Source of the DNA: Epiperipatus broadwayi
Lineage: Eukaryota; Onychophora; Udeonychophora; Euonychophora; Peripatidae
NCBI GenBank assembly: GCA_028023455.1
Contig: JAQFVV010006208.1
Coordinates: 11,304,984-11,368,983, forward strand
Reading direction: 5' to 3'
DNA length: 64,000 nucleotides
Below the pieces are notes generated by a model. It did no database searches, was not told the origin of the DNA, and was given only the letters and a program-made list of their open reading frames with translations. A program made the position numbers and the translations under genes. Of the stretch, positions 44,276 through 57,050 are shown one piece after another (the first letter of the stretch is position 1; the number at the start of each line of letters is the position of its first letter).

Positions 44276-45316
44276 AATGGATAACTCCACACATTAAATA
44301 TTTCCATCTAAAACATCCATTAAAAATATTGTATATATATTTATTTTGTTATTTGCCGTTATTTTATTACAATATTTTTATTAGCAGACATTTATTGTAT
44401 ATTGTGTTACATATATGTATATTTATTACACGAAAGTTCCTAGAAATAATACTATGAGTATATATATATATATATATATACAAACCTAAGAGTGGCAGAT
44501 ATCTTTTACTTGCAAGGCTTAAACCAATTTAATTTACTTACTTATTTATACTTTTATCAGTGAAAATATACTGTACTAAATATAATTTTTTACCTATTCT
44601 GATGCTAAAGCTGAAAGTCTGAGCTAGAAATTATGGGGAGAAAGGAAAGCCAAACAAAAAAGATGTAAAACTTTTAATGAACAAGAATGCCAGAATTAAT
44701 GCTGACATTGATTGCATGCATGTAAAACATTTCAGGGTCTTTAGAAAGCTGATTACTACTTTGAAAATATATATATTAAAAAATTTATTTTTTTTTCTTT
44801 CTTTGTTACTTTTAGAAAATCATAATAAAAAGTAAAAAGGCAAAAAAACATGTTTAGAATACAGTGCCAAAAAAAAAAAAAAAAAAATGAAAATAATAAA
44901 AATGGTCCACATGGCTACAAGATGTTATAAAACCTTTCCAAAAACTTGAGTTAGTAAACTGGATTATTGTCATGGAAAAATTCCAAATAAAAGTAAAATG
45001 ATTTTTTTTATTAGAGTTTGTTTTCATTATTAGATCATTTTAATTTTCACTATGATACACAAAATAGGTTTAAAACATAGCATTAAAAAAAAAAAAAATT
45101 CTAAATAAAAAAATTTAACTATTGCAACTGAGATGAATAAATAAACATTCTAAGAATTTTTATTATACGTTTGAGTTTCTACTTTTTTTTATTTTAAAAG
45201 TTTTATTTTAGTTTTACGGTAATTAATTTTGTATGTGGTAATTAATTTTGTATATATTTTTGCATATGTAATAATGAAATACAATTATAATGTATATATT
45301 TACCCTAAATATAATT
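44276..45316. other. AT-rich sequence with simple repeats
   Basis: (TA)n at about 44459-44480 and A homopolymers at about 44871-44887 and 45087-45098. Nothing else recognised. Confidence 0.5.
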
Positions 45317-45545
45317 AAAGGGGATTTAAACCCAGACGTTCAAGCTCCCTACAACCATTCATTCCATTCAACTGAGCACTGATTATACATATGTGCAGGA
45401 GATTATCCTGACCAACTGATGAGTGCTAGTTCAGCATAAAATGCATATATTGGAGATCATTTATTTTTTTCATGTGTGTTTTGGTTATATTGGTGGAGTG
45501 GATGACTGTAGGGGGCTTGAAAGTCTGAGTTCAAATCCAATTTTA
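45317..45545. mobile_element. Family F element, compact, both arms
   Basis: Ends AAGGGGATTTAAACCCAGAC and GTCTGAGTTCAAATCC are inverted. One plus-strand motif at 45410-45454: CUGAUGA, stem II GUGCU/AGCAU around AGUUC, then AAAA in place of GAAA, stem I CCAA/UUGG. Probably inactive. Confidence 0.75.
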
Positions 45546-45997
45546 CGTAACATGTATATTATTTTTTCTGCTTAAATGGTAGTTTTGAATAATAACTTTG
45601 ATCAAGGCTGTGAGCTGAAATAAATTTCTCCTACATACATGTATTTCAACGGACGATATAATGAAAGAATGATATAACAAAATACTTTTCAGATTCAATG
45701 AATTTATTGTAGCAGACCTTTTATAAATATAATGTCATTAACTTTTTCAGAAATACTGCATTTAAACTACAATAAAGTTCTATGTAGATAAATGATAAAG
45801 CACTCTTTTAGAATTCTTTGCAAAGCAAATATTACTTCTATTCATTCTATAAAGAAATAGTGACGGAAACATTACTTACCAGACTTGTCAAATGAGAAAT
45901 GTTTACCTACTACCTAAGAATAACTGGATATTCATTTTCTGATCAATATTGGATGTTCAACTACGTCAGCAATAGATTAGCTATCTAAATGAAATCC
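45546..45997. other. AT-rich sequence, nothing recognised
   Basis: No feature supported. Confidence 0.4.
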
Positions 45998-47164
45998 TTA
46001 GTATAACTGTTTTCATGAAGGTTTGTGATAATGGTTTTTTAGTTGTATTTATAGATTGGACTATTTACATCATCTAATATTAAGTATTGAATGTCTTTAG
46101 AAAAATTAACTTGATTTAAATTTTCCAATTACATTCAACTGTTAGCAACAACACACAGATTAGTATATGCATAACGTTTAGAGAGGTATTATTCTACCCT
46201 CCTTTTCAGGTGTTGTTGGCCTGACCAATAACAGTACTAGCATGAAAATTGAATCTGGACCATTAGAGTCTTGAATATTAAATTTTAAGTAACACTCTAA
46301 CCAACTGAGCCAACAGCCAGTAAAAATTTCATATACTTATCTATGAGGTTGCTCCTGATTTTTCCACTTTTTCCTAAGAGTAAAGTTGATTAGTGGTTTC
46401 CATACATTATGTATAGTCACACTAGATTCATTTATGAGCTTATTCAACATTGTCATGTGGGAAGTTTCTTGAATTTTTTTTTTGTACCTTTTTTTCTCTA
46501 TCCAATATTTTTGCCTTTCCGCACTTGGACACATGTTCATTTGAACGTACATGGTCTGCTACCTTAGATATCTGTACATGTTTTCTTTCTTCCAATCATC
46601 AGTTTGTGGTCATGCAATCACTTTTCAATGGGGTGACTGGTTTCACCAATATACATTTCCCCACATTTACACAGTATTTTATAGCTGCAGTTTTTGCTTT
46701 TTGGCATTTCATGTTTAGGCTTTGTAGATATTCCTTGTAGGGGATATAGTTCTGGAAAACTGTTCTGATGTTATACTGATCACAGATTTTTCTTAATTGA
46801 TCTGTTATTTTTGGTTTGTATGGATACACTATAGTAACATTGTTTTTTTCTTTTGATGGTTCTTTCTGTTGTCTATTTAGAACAAACTCTTATAGAGGTC
46901 CCTACCTTCGTATTTTCCAGACGCTTATTTCTAAGGTTACAGCCTTAGTAAATTATTAACAAACTCTTATGAAAAATGAATATTCATTAGCTGTTATTAA
47001 AAAAATAAGGCAACAGAAAGAACTAGCAAAGGAAAAAACAATTATGGGTATTAAACTGTATAATTGGTAAATATACAATTAATATTTTCTAAAGACTTTC
47101 AATACTTAATATTAGATGATGGAAATAATCCAATATATAAATATAACTTTAGTATAATTGTTTT
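45998..47164 (-). mobile_element. Penelope-derived element with inverted ends, tRNA-like part and 16-bp duplication
   Basis: Direct repeats TTAGTATAACTGTTTT (45998-46013) and TTAGTATAATTGTTTT (47149-47164) differ at one position. Just inside, TTACATCATCTAATATTAAG and its inverse (CTTAATATTAGATGATGGAA, about 47104) form terminal inverted repeats. On the minus strand the order is inverted repeat, Penelope GIY-YIG remains (46990-46450), tRNA-like part (46320-46215) and the other inverted repeat. The tRNA-like part is the one found in the family P repeats at 12.1 and 16.4 kb, tying them to Penelope-like elements. Confidence 0.75.
46450..46990 (-). pseudogene. Penelope-like GIY-YIG endonuclease, broken
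   Basis: Minus-strand frames read VTIVYPYKPKITDQLRKIC then QNYIPYKEYLQSLNMKCQK (46829-46600, the linker before the nuclease), then after a frameshift CKCGEMYIGETSHPIEK and LHDHKLMIG (about 46670-46595), i.e. the Cys-rich YIG half and the Arg/His helix. A third frame continues with HVRSNEHV-like sequence. Stops interrupt it at least twice (TGA where an Arg codon is expected before LHDHK). The reverse transcriptase core is not present. Confidence 0.75.
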
Positions 47165-48968
47165 AACTTTTTTTTGGCTAGAATTCAAACCTATTATTCT
47201 ACCACACAGCTCTGATGGCAGTCTATATATATATAAATTAATGCCATATTAAAGAGATAAAAACTAAGCTATATTTTTTATACGTATATTTTATGATTTA
47301 CATATGAAAGATTGTACCGAATTGACTTCTGGGATATATTTGAATGTTTAATTTTTTACGTGTCATTTAAAAATTCATGATTGTATTTCTATTACTTTAT
47401 ACAATGTTATGGTATTTGTAGACAAGTGTTAAATTTATATTTGATTTAAATAAATTGTCTCACTGTCAGGAAACATGGTCTGGTGATTATATATTTTAAA
47501 GAAAAAAAAAAAAAAATAAAAAACTATGCTATGAGAAGGTGTTATAAAAAAAATTGACATTAATGTAGGTATACTTCTAACGTTTTAAAACAATTTTCAC
47601 AGACACCCTAGTTTAATAAAAAACTTTATTCTGTATATTTCAATCAGCACAATTATACTAAAATATTACGTATATAATAAAACACACATTTATTAGTTTT
47701 GTCTAAGATAATGAGTATTAATAAATAATTTTAATTTCATTTACATAGATGTATGTATATTAAATTTTCTATTGTGAATGTAGACAGAATTGCTAGGAAA
47801 CAGAATATTACTACTAAGTGATAATATTTGATCATCACCAGAGATTGCCAACTTCTTAATATAACTTATCATAGCATCATATTTAGGGTACTTTTGTAGA
47901 CATTGTACTACAAGAGTTCGCCAGCCATGTTTGTTTTAATTATCCATTTACAGGGGTATCAAAAAAATGTCGCAATCAATAGGGCTGACTACAAGCTATT
48001 GTATCAATATTCTAAAAAAACAAAAGAATACACAAAACTATAAATGACTGTAATTAAAGGCAATTTAATATAAATAATAAATGAAAATGCTGGTCAAAGA
48101 AAGTACAGCAAATGTGTGTTATAAAACATGGTTTCTTCATGTTGGCAGACAGAAATTCTTAATAGCATACACCATGGCCACAAGTGCATCTTCATCTTTA
48201 TGCAGTCAGCACAATTCTGCTAAACAGAAATTGATGTGTCGTCTTGTGGTTTCCCTGTACTTTTTGTTTCTTCTGTTATTGGAAGATTCCAAATTTTAAT
48301 CACTTCCACACACACAGAAAAAAAAAAACTAAAGTAAAAGCTCCAAAATATTATTACACTACACATAATATAATGCCACAAATAATGACAATATTATTTG
48401 TAATGTGTTTATGTTCATATGTTATCATATACATAAAAAAGTTAGTAATTATATGTTATGAAATGGAATTTCTAAATCATTTAGTAATATTTTTTAATGG
48501 TAACAGTACCATATATTGTTTTAGTTTAATAAGTAACACATGTTTGGTAAAATATTTTTGAAAAAATAAAAAAAAATAGTTGAGGCCCCTGAAAGTGAAT
48601 AAGTAAAACAAACATGGCTGACTAAATTTCTGGAGTACAGTTTCTACAAAAGTACCCATTTTAGAATTAATTACATTATAAACTTTAATAAGCCCCTTAA
48701 AGTGTATAATGTCTTTAAAGATTAGTGTTGAAAAAAGAAAATGACTACCAGCAATAAAGATGATGAACTACTTCATCACAATAATAAATATGTCTTCGAG
48801 TCACATGAGAAACCAAACAATGATAAATCATTCTGAAGAAATACTGTTTATAAAATCATCAGTGATCAAGCTGTTGACATTTTATAAAATTAATAATATG
48901 CATAATTTCACTAACATATAAATAATTAATTATGTAATAAATCATAGATTTTTACTTTACGCTTATCA
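47165..48968. other. AT-rich sequence, nothing recognised
   Basis: Several short frames (for example 48081-48299 and 48244-48561) overlap in different registers without recognisable domains. An A homopolymer at about 47501-47515. Confidence 0.45.
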
Positions 48969-49324
48969 AATTATAATAATAAAATTGTGCCAACACACAT
49001 ATAACATAAAGCTGTATGAATGATAATTAACAAGAGGCACAATGTTACATGTAAGGTAAAGGAAGCTTAATTCATAGTGGAAAACTCCTTCACCATTAAT
49101 CACAAAGAATCATGTTTTGCTATATCCAAAAGATAGACTAATTGACTCAATTGCATAAAATTTGCATATTGAACATCCATAATGATTCCTATGAGTGAGT
49201 CATAACAGGCTATGATTATGAGATATATACTTTCTCGAAAGCGCTAAGCCTTTTTAATTTGTTTATTATCATTTTATATAGCTTTACGTTATATGTGTGT
49301 TGGCACAATTTTATTATTATAATT
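48969..49324. mobile_element. Foldback element (family D relative)
   Basis: Terminal inverted repeats of about 45 bp include TTGTGCCAACACACATATAA and its complement at 49280-49324. Inside the right arm, CGAAAGCGCTAAGCC and GGCTATGATTATGAGA resemble the family D element at 7454-7962. No flanking duplication was resolved because the ends lie in AT repeats. Confidence 0.75.
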
Positions 49325-49953
49325 AATTATGGAATCTTATTTTTTTTCTTTATGCATATATTCATTCCTATGAAAGTAATAGTAGTTTACAAGTATGTTA
49401 TATCTGGATTTCAAGAGATAAATACAACATGATACACATATAATAAAAGTACTTACATATGTGTATACTGAAACAGCCTTGCATAATAAATGACACAATG
49501 AACAAATTATATTAAAAATAGCATAAATAAAACATTACAGTTCAATAGTCATAGAATCATAAAGCAATTTTAGCAGAAATATAAAACAAGCAAATAAGTA
49601 GGAAATTTTCATTTAATAACTAGAGAAATATGCCCAGCAATGATGTTGCTAGGTAACCATTAATTAAAACTGACAAACCCAAGCTGAACCCCTTGCTCTA
49701 GTAGTCAACAATATCTTTTTTGGCTGAGTTTTAGAAATTAAATGAGATACCTCAATTTAACATATACCTATTTAATAATATACAAATAAAATATCTATTA
49801 AATGAAAAATTAATCATTCCAATATATATATATATAGCAATGATGCACAACCCATGAGTAGTGACTCCTTGGGGGGGGGGGCATGTTAAAAGTTGTTAGG
49901 GATTGTAATATTTTAAAGAAATTCTCTTCAGTTTTAAATAATGAAAATAAAGG
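49325..49953. other. AT-rich sequence with a G homopolymer
   Basis: A run of 10 G or more at about 49871-49880 and (TA)n at about 49822-49834. No coding or element recognised. Confidence 0.45.
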
Positions 49954-50250
49954 GGATTTGAACTCAGACTTTCAAGCCCTTCACTATCCACACTATCTCA
50001 TACTACTGATACACATGACCACACACATCAATTGATCCAGATTACCAACTCCCATATATATAATCAGTGTTCAGTTTATATTAAGATAGCAAATCCTTAC
50101 ACTTTAATGGACAAGCTTCAACCTACTCCAACCTCCAACTCTTCAGCCATCCACACCATTGAAATTCTGATGATAGAATTACCAAATCCCATGCTGATGC
50201 CAATATTGTTGTCATGCTCATGTTTACCTCAAGTCACTCAGACCCATCAT
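49954..50250 (-). mobile_element. Family F element, left part with ribozyme deleted
   Basis: It starts GGGGATTTGAACTCAGACTT and passes directly from CACACACAT to CAATTGATCCAGATTACC, so the block with the hammerhead box is missing. The middle (TTTAATGGACAAGCTTCAAC, then TGATGCCAATATTG) is preserved. Confidence 0.75.
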
Positions 50251-50474
50251 GTATAGGATAGTATCCATTTAAATACATAGAAGAGGAATGGGAAGAATGC
50301 AGGCTTAATATGTTGGAGTTTAGATGTAATATAGAGAATGAACGAATTTAAAATATCATCTATGCAGTAGTTTTCTTTTCAAAAATAGTTCATAACTTTC
50401 AATATATATATAAATGAATACACCAAATTTCTTTTTAAAACTTGATTTTTATATGACTATTATAAAAATATAAA

Positions 50475-50530
50475 TACACACCAATATTTCAACTATATCA
50501 CAATATAGACTTTTTCAAGGAAAACTGAAA
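50475..50530 (-). repeat. Degenerate Penelope-type terminal motif
   Basis: Minus strand: CUUGAAAAAGUC, UAUAUUGUGAUAUAG, UUGAAAUAUUGG. It has a long hairpin between the TGAAAAAG and GAAA boxes, as in many hammerhead-like termini, but the box is not CUGANGA. Confidence 0.4.
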
Positions 50531-50880
50531 AATAAAAATATATAATAATAAATATCACATATTCCAAACAAATACCATACTACCTTTCTCATCCATCTTA
50601 TTGCCCATCTTTTATTCACAACCCAATTAAATACTATTTTAGCTATTCTCTTATTAGCCATAAATTGCAATCTACCGAACATTTTCATTTTGCTTTTTGC
50701 ATCTCTCTTATAAAAACTTGACCATAGCATTTCTCTTTGAATTGCCTCCTTTTGTCATCCACACATCTGCATCTAATGCATGTCTTCCTACTTCTCTTTG
50801 TACTTTTTCTAAGTAATCTAACACTCCTTTACTAACACATAATGCACCATTTCTATATATTAACCCTCCATACTACAGTA
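50530..50880 (-). pseudogene. C-terminal fragment of a second non-LTR reverse transcriptase
   Basis: The minus strand reads YRNGALCVSKGVLDYLEKVQ then REVGRHALDADVW, followed after a frameshift by SSFYKRDAKSKMKMFGRLQF and NKRIAKIVFNWV. This matches the domain after the polymerase in several LINE proteins (single aligned Leu-x-x-Val-Gln-Arg-x-x-Gly-Arg and Ala-x-x-Lys motifs). It differs from the RTE copies at 0.3 and 32.7 kb. It is truncated next to the family A element that follows. Confidence 0.55.
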
Positions 50881-51280
50881 ACACCATTCAGTACAATCAT
50901 AGTAATCTATGAATGCAAAAAGGTTTGTGCATAAAATCCCTACCTAGTGCCTACTCATCCAATATCCCTAGATAATTTTCTAGTTTGTGGCTTTTATCAA
51001 TGAGGAGCCTTGGATCTGAAAGCACTGCACTGATATCTTAAGTACCGTGCTCTTAGATTCAAGGCTCTTCACTGATGAAAGCCACAAGCTAAACATGGTC
51101 TGGGGATAGGTACAGTGCTCTCAGATCCAAGGCTCCTCACTGATGAAAGTCGCAAGTCAGGGGATATTGGATGAGTAAATACAAAATAAGGATTTATGCA
51201 TAAAAATTTTTGTATCCATTAATTAGCATAGCTTGCGCTAGATGGCACTATTATATGGAGAGTTTGTCACTGTGATGTTC
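50870..51280. mobile_element. Family A element, rearranged
   Basis: Left arm (AGTAATCTATGAATGCAAAA onward) and an inverted right arm with two partial ribozyme blocks. At 51066-51107 CUGAUGA is followed by AGCCACAAGCU but GAAAC has become UAAAC; at 51130-51165 the block is deleted after stem II. No flanking duplication was identified. Confidence 0.7.
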
Positions 51281-52479
51281 AAGCAGCTAAGTGGTGGATT
51301 ATCACATGACGCTAATTCCATTCAACTGAACAAACTGAGGATTTTTTTTGTTTCAGTCGGAATCTAGAAAACTTTGATTCTATTGGTCTGGAATTATTAC
51401 CATTTGACTAAACTACAGATAGTTTAATCACTATAATAAATAGTTAACTTTAGTTTTATTACATATAATTTTATATAATTATGCAGGATTATTCATATGT
51501 ATGAAAAATCTATATAACATAAAGGATATATGCTATAATGTATACTGAGAATATATATGTGCAACTGGCAATATAATGTTAAAACAGAAACTAACAGTAA
51601 TTTTATTCTTATTTTTGGCAAAATGTAATTGTTACCAATCAAATTGTACGCCCGCTCGTCTTTTATTAATCTTGTGTTAAAGATTTGTAGAGGTCCCTAC
51701 CTTCATATCTTAAGGTTATAGCCTTAATATATATTACATACCCATAATGAGTAACCGCTTAACAAATTATTAATTACAAATAATGAACGATTTTAATGAT
51801 CTGACTGTCAAAGATTATATTAAATTATAAAAGTTAATTTTGGTGTTGATGCTTTGTTGTTGACCATGAATGGGTGAAGAGTTAATCACTTACTTATTAA
51901 CGATGGAAAACCAACTATTAAATCTATGATTAAGTCTTGTGCTAAATAATTTTAATGATCTCTAAGCAGTAGGGTATAGTAATTACTGACCAATCAAAAC
52001 TGCATGATTAATTAAATGAGTTTGTATTTTTGAAGTTAGGTTTGGAACCTCATGGAACTTGAAAGCTTTCTTTTAACGACACTATGATAAAACTGTAATA
52101 CTTAATCATGGTTAAAGACACTAAATTAGTCTCCAAGTGTGAATTTGAATCCCACCAAGTATTGAAGAGGCAGTCTCGAGAACTACATGTTTGTGATCAA
52201 TACCCAGGTATGTCATTTAGAGCTTGAGCATCACATGATCCCTGAACCACTAATCATGTGACTGTTATTTACAGATTGTCATCTGAAGAAAGAGAAAGAA
52301 AAAAATATTCCAGATTGATGAAAGTTCATCAGCATTTAATTTGAAGATGTTCTAATTTTCCAAGCAAGTGGTAACGTGGTATAGTTATTCTATCATTATG
52401 ATTTATTATGAGTTATTAAACATCAATTGCAAAATCATAACAAAGGATAGCAGATCATCCTATCTCACAGAGGCAAAAC
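51281..52479. other. Mostly unassigned
   Basis: About 51685-51735 (TAGAGGTCCCTACCTTC, then TAAGGTTATAGCCTTA) resembles 46888-46955. A palindrome-rich area lies at 52200-52270. No coding similarity. Confidence 0.4.
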
Positions 52480-52612
52480 TCTCCATACAGTAGCATCACT
52501 CAGTGCAAGCCAGAAATAATCAATGTACAGAGAGTTTTGCCTTTGTGAAAAACAGCTTGTGTAAGCATAAAGAATGGTGATTGTGTGATGTTTGATGGTT
52601 ATCATTCTATTT
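52480..52612. mobile_element. Short family A insertion
   Basis: Only the two ends remain: AGGCAAAACTCTCCATACAG...GCAAGCCAGA on the left and GAGAGTTTTGCCTTTGTG...GTGATGTTTGATGGTT on the right. ATCATCCTAT and ATCATTCTAT flank it and differ at one base, a possible 10-bp duplication. Confidence 0.72.
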
Positions 52613-52739
52613 TAAGGTGTCTGACTTTTGCATAAAGAATATAAACAATGTGTAGAAGTAAAAAGATGAATATGAAATAAAATACAAGGTATTACTTATG
52701 TTTTGTTTTTATTATTGATAAAGTAGTCTCTTTATGAAC

Positions 52740-53720
52740 TCAGTACATTGCTGAAAATGATTTTAAAACTATGTGAATCAGTCCTTGAAATCTACCAAAA
52801 TTATCTTCAGAATGATTGTCAAAAGCTCCTACATGTCCTGAATTAAACCATGAGATACTTTCATGGCTGGCTTTAATTTTGGAAATTACCAAAAGTCGAA
52901 AGGAGCTTAACCAGGAAATTATGTGGATGCTCAAACACAATACTTTTTTTAAAATATAAAATTGATACAATCTTGGCATTGTGAGTCAGTGCATTATCAT
53001 GTCACAATGACCAAGAGTTTTTCTTGCTGGTATTCAGGTCACTTGCACAACCTTCTGACCCATAAAAAATTCATCATGTCCAGATAGCAGTTAGCATTTA
53101 TTGCTCAATTTTCATGAATGTATTTATAGTGTTAATGCTTTAAGAATTAAAAAAATAAACAGCAATGGTGTTTTGATTTGGTCTTTGCAATCTCATTCCT
53201 TTTTTTTTTGTTTTCTTTCTTCTGGTAAATCTCCATTTTGCTTCGTTGATGACTCATGTTGAATACGCCATATCTCATCATCTATATGACATTTGATAAA
53301 AATTCTGTGTCTGTAGTTATGGTTCTTTGTATTATCTATATAATGTTTTACTCTAGTGTCTTTTTGGTTAAGTATCAACAAATAAGACCCAAAGCTTGCA
53401 TATCTTCCATGTTTTCAAATCTTTTCATTAAAATGTGATAAACAGTGATTATGGGAAGTCCAGTAAGTTCCTCAATGATTCAGACAATCACACAAATGAT
53501 CAGTCCACCAAATTTCAGCATCTTTATGTATATATATATATTTTGTTTCATTGTTTTTTGTTCCTCACCATGGATAATCTTTAATGCTCTTCTTACCATC
53601 ATGAAATTTGCTAAAACTTTCCGAAAACTCATGGTTTCACTTCATATAGAATTTGAATTATTTCAAATGCTTCAGTAAGAGTTTTATCCAATTTAAAAGA
53701 AAATGTAATGTTAGTGCACT
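52740..53720 (-). pseudogene. Mariner-type transposase, decayed
   Basis: Minus strand, high to low coordinates: part of the DNA-binding region (about 53690-53380), the TGDE-like stretch (residues around HIDDEIWRIQHESST, 53300-53240), a basic linker (EERKQKKNE), and HDNALTHNAKIVS (53005-52965), the second catalytic block of mariner DDD enzymes. Beyond it come EHPHN and SFRLLVISKIKASHES, the equivalent of the LAPCDF-LFPKLK segment. Stops and shifts are frequent; the longest clean frame is 52740-52979. Terminal inverted repeats were not found. Confidence 0.72.
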
Positions 53721-54435
53721 GTTCTATCGTGGGTTTTCTACAAAGGTATGGAATACAGTGTCACCTTTCTTATTATAACTTATGTTGCAGATACACCAGC
53801 ATCTTAAAAAATTTTTGTGGTGATATTGATTTAGAAAGAATACTGCAGGTAATCTGAAAGAGAATCATTTATCTTTTCACTGATACACACTGTGCATAAA
53901 TATTATTTCAGTAGATGGCTTAAAAATTTGATGCTTGATTACGAAATATTTGCAAGCAGCCAATAAGTACTTTTTATAAAATGGTATTAACTTTTTTTCT
54001 TCAAGTTCATATAAGTTTGAATTTTAAAATAATAGCTCAGTATATATTACACTTTGTAATGATATCAAAACAAATACATGTATTGGAATTATAATTTGCT
54101 AAAAGCATTACTATATCACAAGTAATAGATTCCAAATTTCACCTCATGTTATGCTCTCCATGTGCTTCTCTTCTCTGATCGGGTCTTTAAATCCTTATAA
54201 ACTATATTTAATTTCTTCCTTCATTTTATATTTCAAGTTATTTATTAGCTTTTTTTTATCATTCTATCATAATTTATTTATATGTAAAAACAAGTGTAAA
54301 CCAATTGCTTTTCACAGAGGTTTTTTCACTGCTTTTATATTTCTGATTTTATTGCATAACTTATATTTTATATTTTCTTCCAAAATCCCTCAACCTTTTT
54401 ATATTCAACCAACTTTTTGTTTCAAAAGACACTTA
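53721..54435. other. AT-rich sequence, nothing recognised
   Basis: A 115-codon frame (54151-54498) is Phe/Leu/Ile-rich, as expected from AT-rich DNA, and has no recognised domain. Confidence 0.4.
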
Positions 54436-54605
54436 TTGGACCTCATCGCCAACGGTCGAGAGGTTAGGCAACTTAAATTGCAAGTTAACAATTGCTAACT
54501 ATAATGGCTTCGTCTGTCTGCCTGGGTAATCCCCATCATGAAAGGAAACCGTATAGTCTCATTCCATCCATCCAGAGATCCCCACGCACTCAAACTACCG
54601 CCATA
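54436..54605 (+). repeat. Possible tRNA-like or dispersed repeat
   Basis: GCCAACGGTCGAGAGGTTAG recalls a tRNA A-box region, followed by a less AT-rich stretch to 54600. No second copy was seen in the window. Confidence 0.3.
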
Positions 54606-54635
54606 TTACATATTTTCCATACAATGTAATATATA

Positions 54636-54648
54636 ACCCCCCCCCCCG
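54636..54648. repeat. C homopolymer
   Basis: A run of C followed by G. Confidence 0.8.
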
Positions 54649-54809
54649 CAAGTATATAAAGAGAAAAAAATAGTAGCAATATGAATATTATATAATATGA
54701 AAACAACAAATGACAAATAATCCACTAGAAATAACCATAGATTTAAAGAATATGTAAAAAAAAATTTGCATAAATTATTCACACTCATTGCACAGCGTTT
54801 AGCATGTTA

Positions 54810-54985
54810 GCCAGTGGCATAACTAGAAAAATTGGGCCCGAAGGCAGACATTTATGAAATATAGTTAATAATTGTTTTCGTGTGAATATATTTTAATTGC
54901 CTTCCTAAAAATTTTCATGTTTATGGGCCCCTGGACTGAGGAGACCCGCAGGCATTGCCTTCCTTTGTGACTACTGATATTAGTG
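54810..54985. repeat. Possible end of a DNA transposon
   Basis: CAGTGGCATAACTAGAAAAA then TTGGGCCC is a terminal sequence style seen in dispersed DNA elements, and GGGCCCCTGGACTGAGGAGA follows 100 bp on. No matching second end was found. Confidence 0.3.
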
Positions 54986-55064
54986 TCCAAAATGTAGGAT
55001 TTGAATTTAAGGAACATTTTTTTATATTCCAAGCAAATTTAAGATTATTCTTTCAATAAGTTGA

Positions 55065-55140
55065 CTCATACCCAATTTATCTAGCTATCCAATTATTGGT
55101 CGGTAATTGGGTATCTAGTTATTTTTAGCTAGAGAATAAA
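55065..55140. repeat. Hairpin repeat, copy 1
   Basis: TCTAGCTATCCAATTATTGG and GGTAATTGGGTATCTAGTTA form an imperfect hairpin, ending TTTTTAGCTAG. A related hairpin is at 62925-62985. Confidence 0.6.
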
Positions 55141-57050
55141 GAAATGCAAACCCTCTTCTTTTTTATAGAAATACTATTTTTTACTGAATAAATTATAAAT
55201 AAATTTAGATAAATATTTCCAATTTTGCAATTCTTTTCATTGAGAGTAGTAAACAATAGTTCACATATATAAATAAGCACATACAAAGCATTAAATTGGC
55301 CTTTATAAGAAATGAATAGTCTGATTTCATATGTAGATCTGTCTAATTGATATTTACAAAATACATTTTTAACTTTAAGACTTATTGGTTTGGATGGAAA
55401 TCCCTGGTGCTTTTAATGTTTTTCCATTTCTTTAACAAAACATTTACATTAAAGAAACTAAATTTTCATTGGATTTCAATCTTACCACATGGGTGGTCTA
55501 AATCAAATAATTGCTACAGGTTTACATGAATGAGCACCAATGGAACAAATAAGACATTTTATACACTCATTTCTTAAACATGTTGCAGCCATCTGACAGT
55601 TAATAAAAATAACCTTGTATGTGTGTATGTATAAATATATATTAATTATAAATACGTTTTTAAAAATGAATATATACTCTATTGCTGCGCTCTGTTTCTA
55701 GGCATGTAACGTTCATGTAATTAGACAATGAAATATTATATTTGATCGTCAATTTTGATAGTCAGTTAGATTGTATCCCCCTCCCACGGCCCCATATAAT
55801 GTATTCTAGGACCACAATATTGAAATTACATCCCAAAATTTAATGCTACGATATTTAAACCTTTGTCAAAAAAATTGGCCTTTTACATCAGGAAGCGATT
55901 ATATATAATAACGGACAAATGAGAATTCTCAGGTATGACCAGCAGAGGATGCTACTAGATTTACATCTATTTGTGATAGTCAATATTTAGGCATCAACCT
56001 ACATTGAGTGTTTAATTGCTGACATTGCATAAGAAAAATTAACATTTGCTGTTGAAGCCATTCAACCATAGATCCGTACAAAGCATTCGACCACTACCAG
56101 CAATTTAATCTATGTTCATTAGGTCGTGGAGACCTTAGAGACATCTTGAAATATTCAATTGGCCATGGCATATAATTGTAAGATAACAACAATGATTAAT
56201 AAAGAGACCTTATTAAAATAAACAAAAATTTATTGTAAATTCGTGAAAGCTGTATTTTAATATGCACTATACATATTCCTAATTATTATTTTATAATTAA
56301 CTTGGATAATTTAAAATCTATTTAATCTATTTATAATATAAAATTATATCAATGGATAATAATTATATAACCTTACGTATACATACAAATATATATGCCA
56401 CCATGGAACAAATTAACATAGTAAAACAATACTATCAATTTTATTCATAAATCAATTAGTTCTTTCAAAGCTAAAGTGTATTGTTTTGAAACTTGTTAAT
56501 TAGCAGATAACATTCACACAGACGCCAATCTAGAATCTTCACTTATTCAATAAAGTGTCCAACAATCGTTGTCATAAAAATAAATAAGTGTATCCTAAAT
56601 TCAGAAATGCAAATCATTACAACTTTACATCAAAATCTAAAAGCTAGGCATGTGAATCATTGGTAAACTATAGATATGTTTCAAAATATATCTATAAGAA
56701 TAAGGTATACAAAATTTTGAAACTACATAACTAACTTCATATAATTGTACATTAGTATCTCTGTTACTATGTTGGCATATCTGTAACATATATATACGTT
56801 GATACGGTTACAAATATAAATGATATACTTTGCGATTTCATCTGTATATGATTTTATAATTAATACACCGATATTTTGACTTGATTACGTAAACCATAAA
56901 CAACTATCTTTAAAATATTCTATTTATCACACAATTGATAGCCTGTGAAACAAGATAAAATGTCGATACATTAATTATAAAAACCATACGCGAATGAATC
57001 CACAAAGTATATCATATATATGTATTGTATTATAAACTATAGTCTATTTG
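55141..57050. other. AT-rich sequence, nothing recognised
   Basis: Nearly 2 kb without a supported feature; one less AT-rich patch at 55780-55830. Confidence 0.5.
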
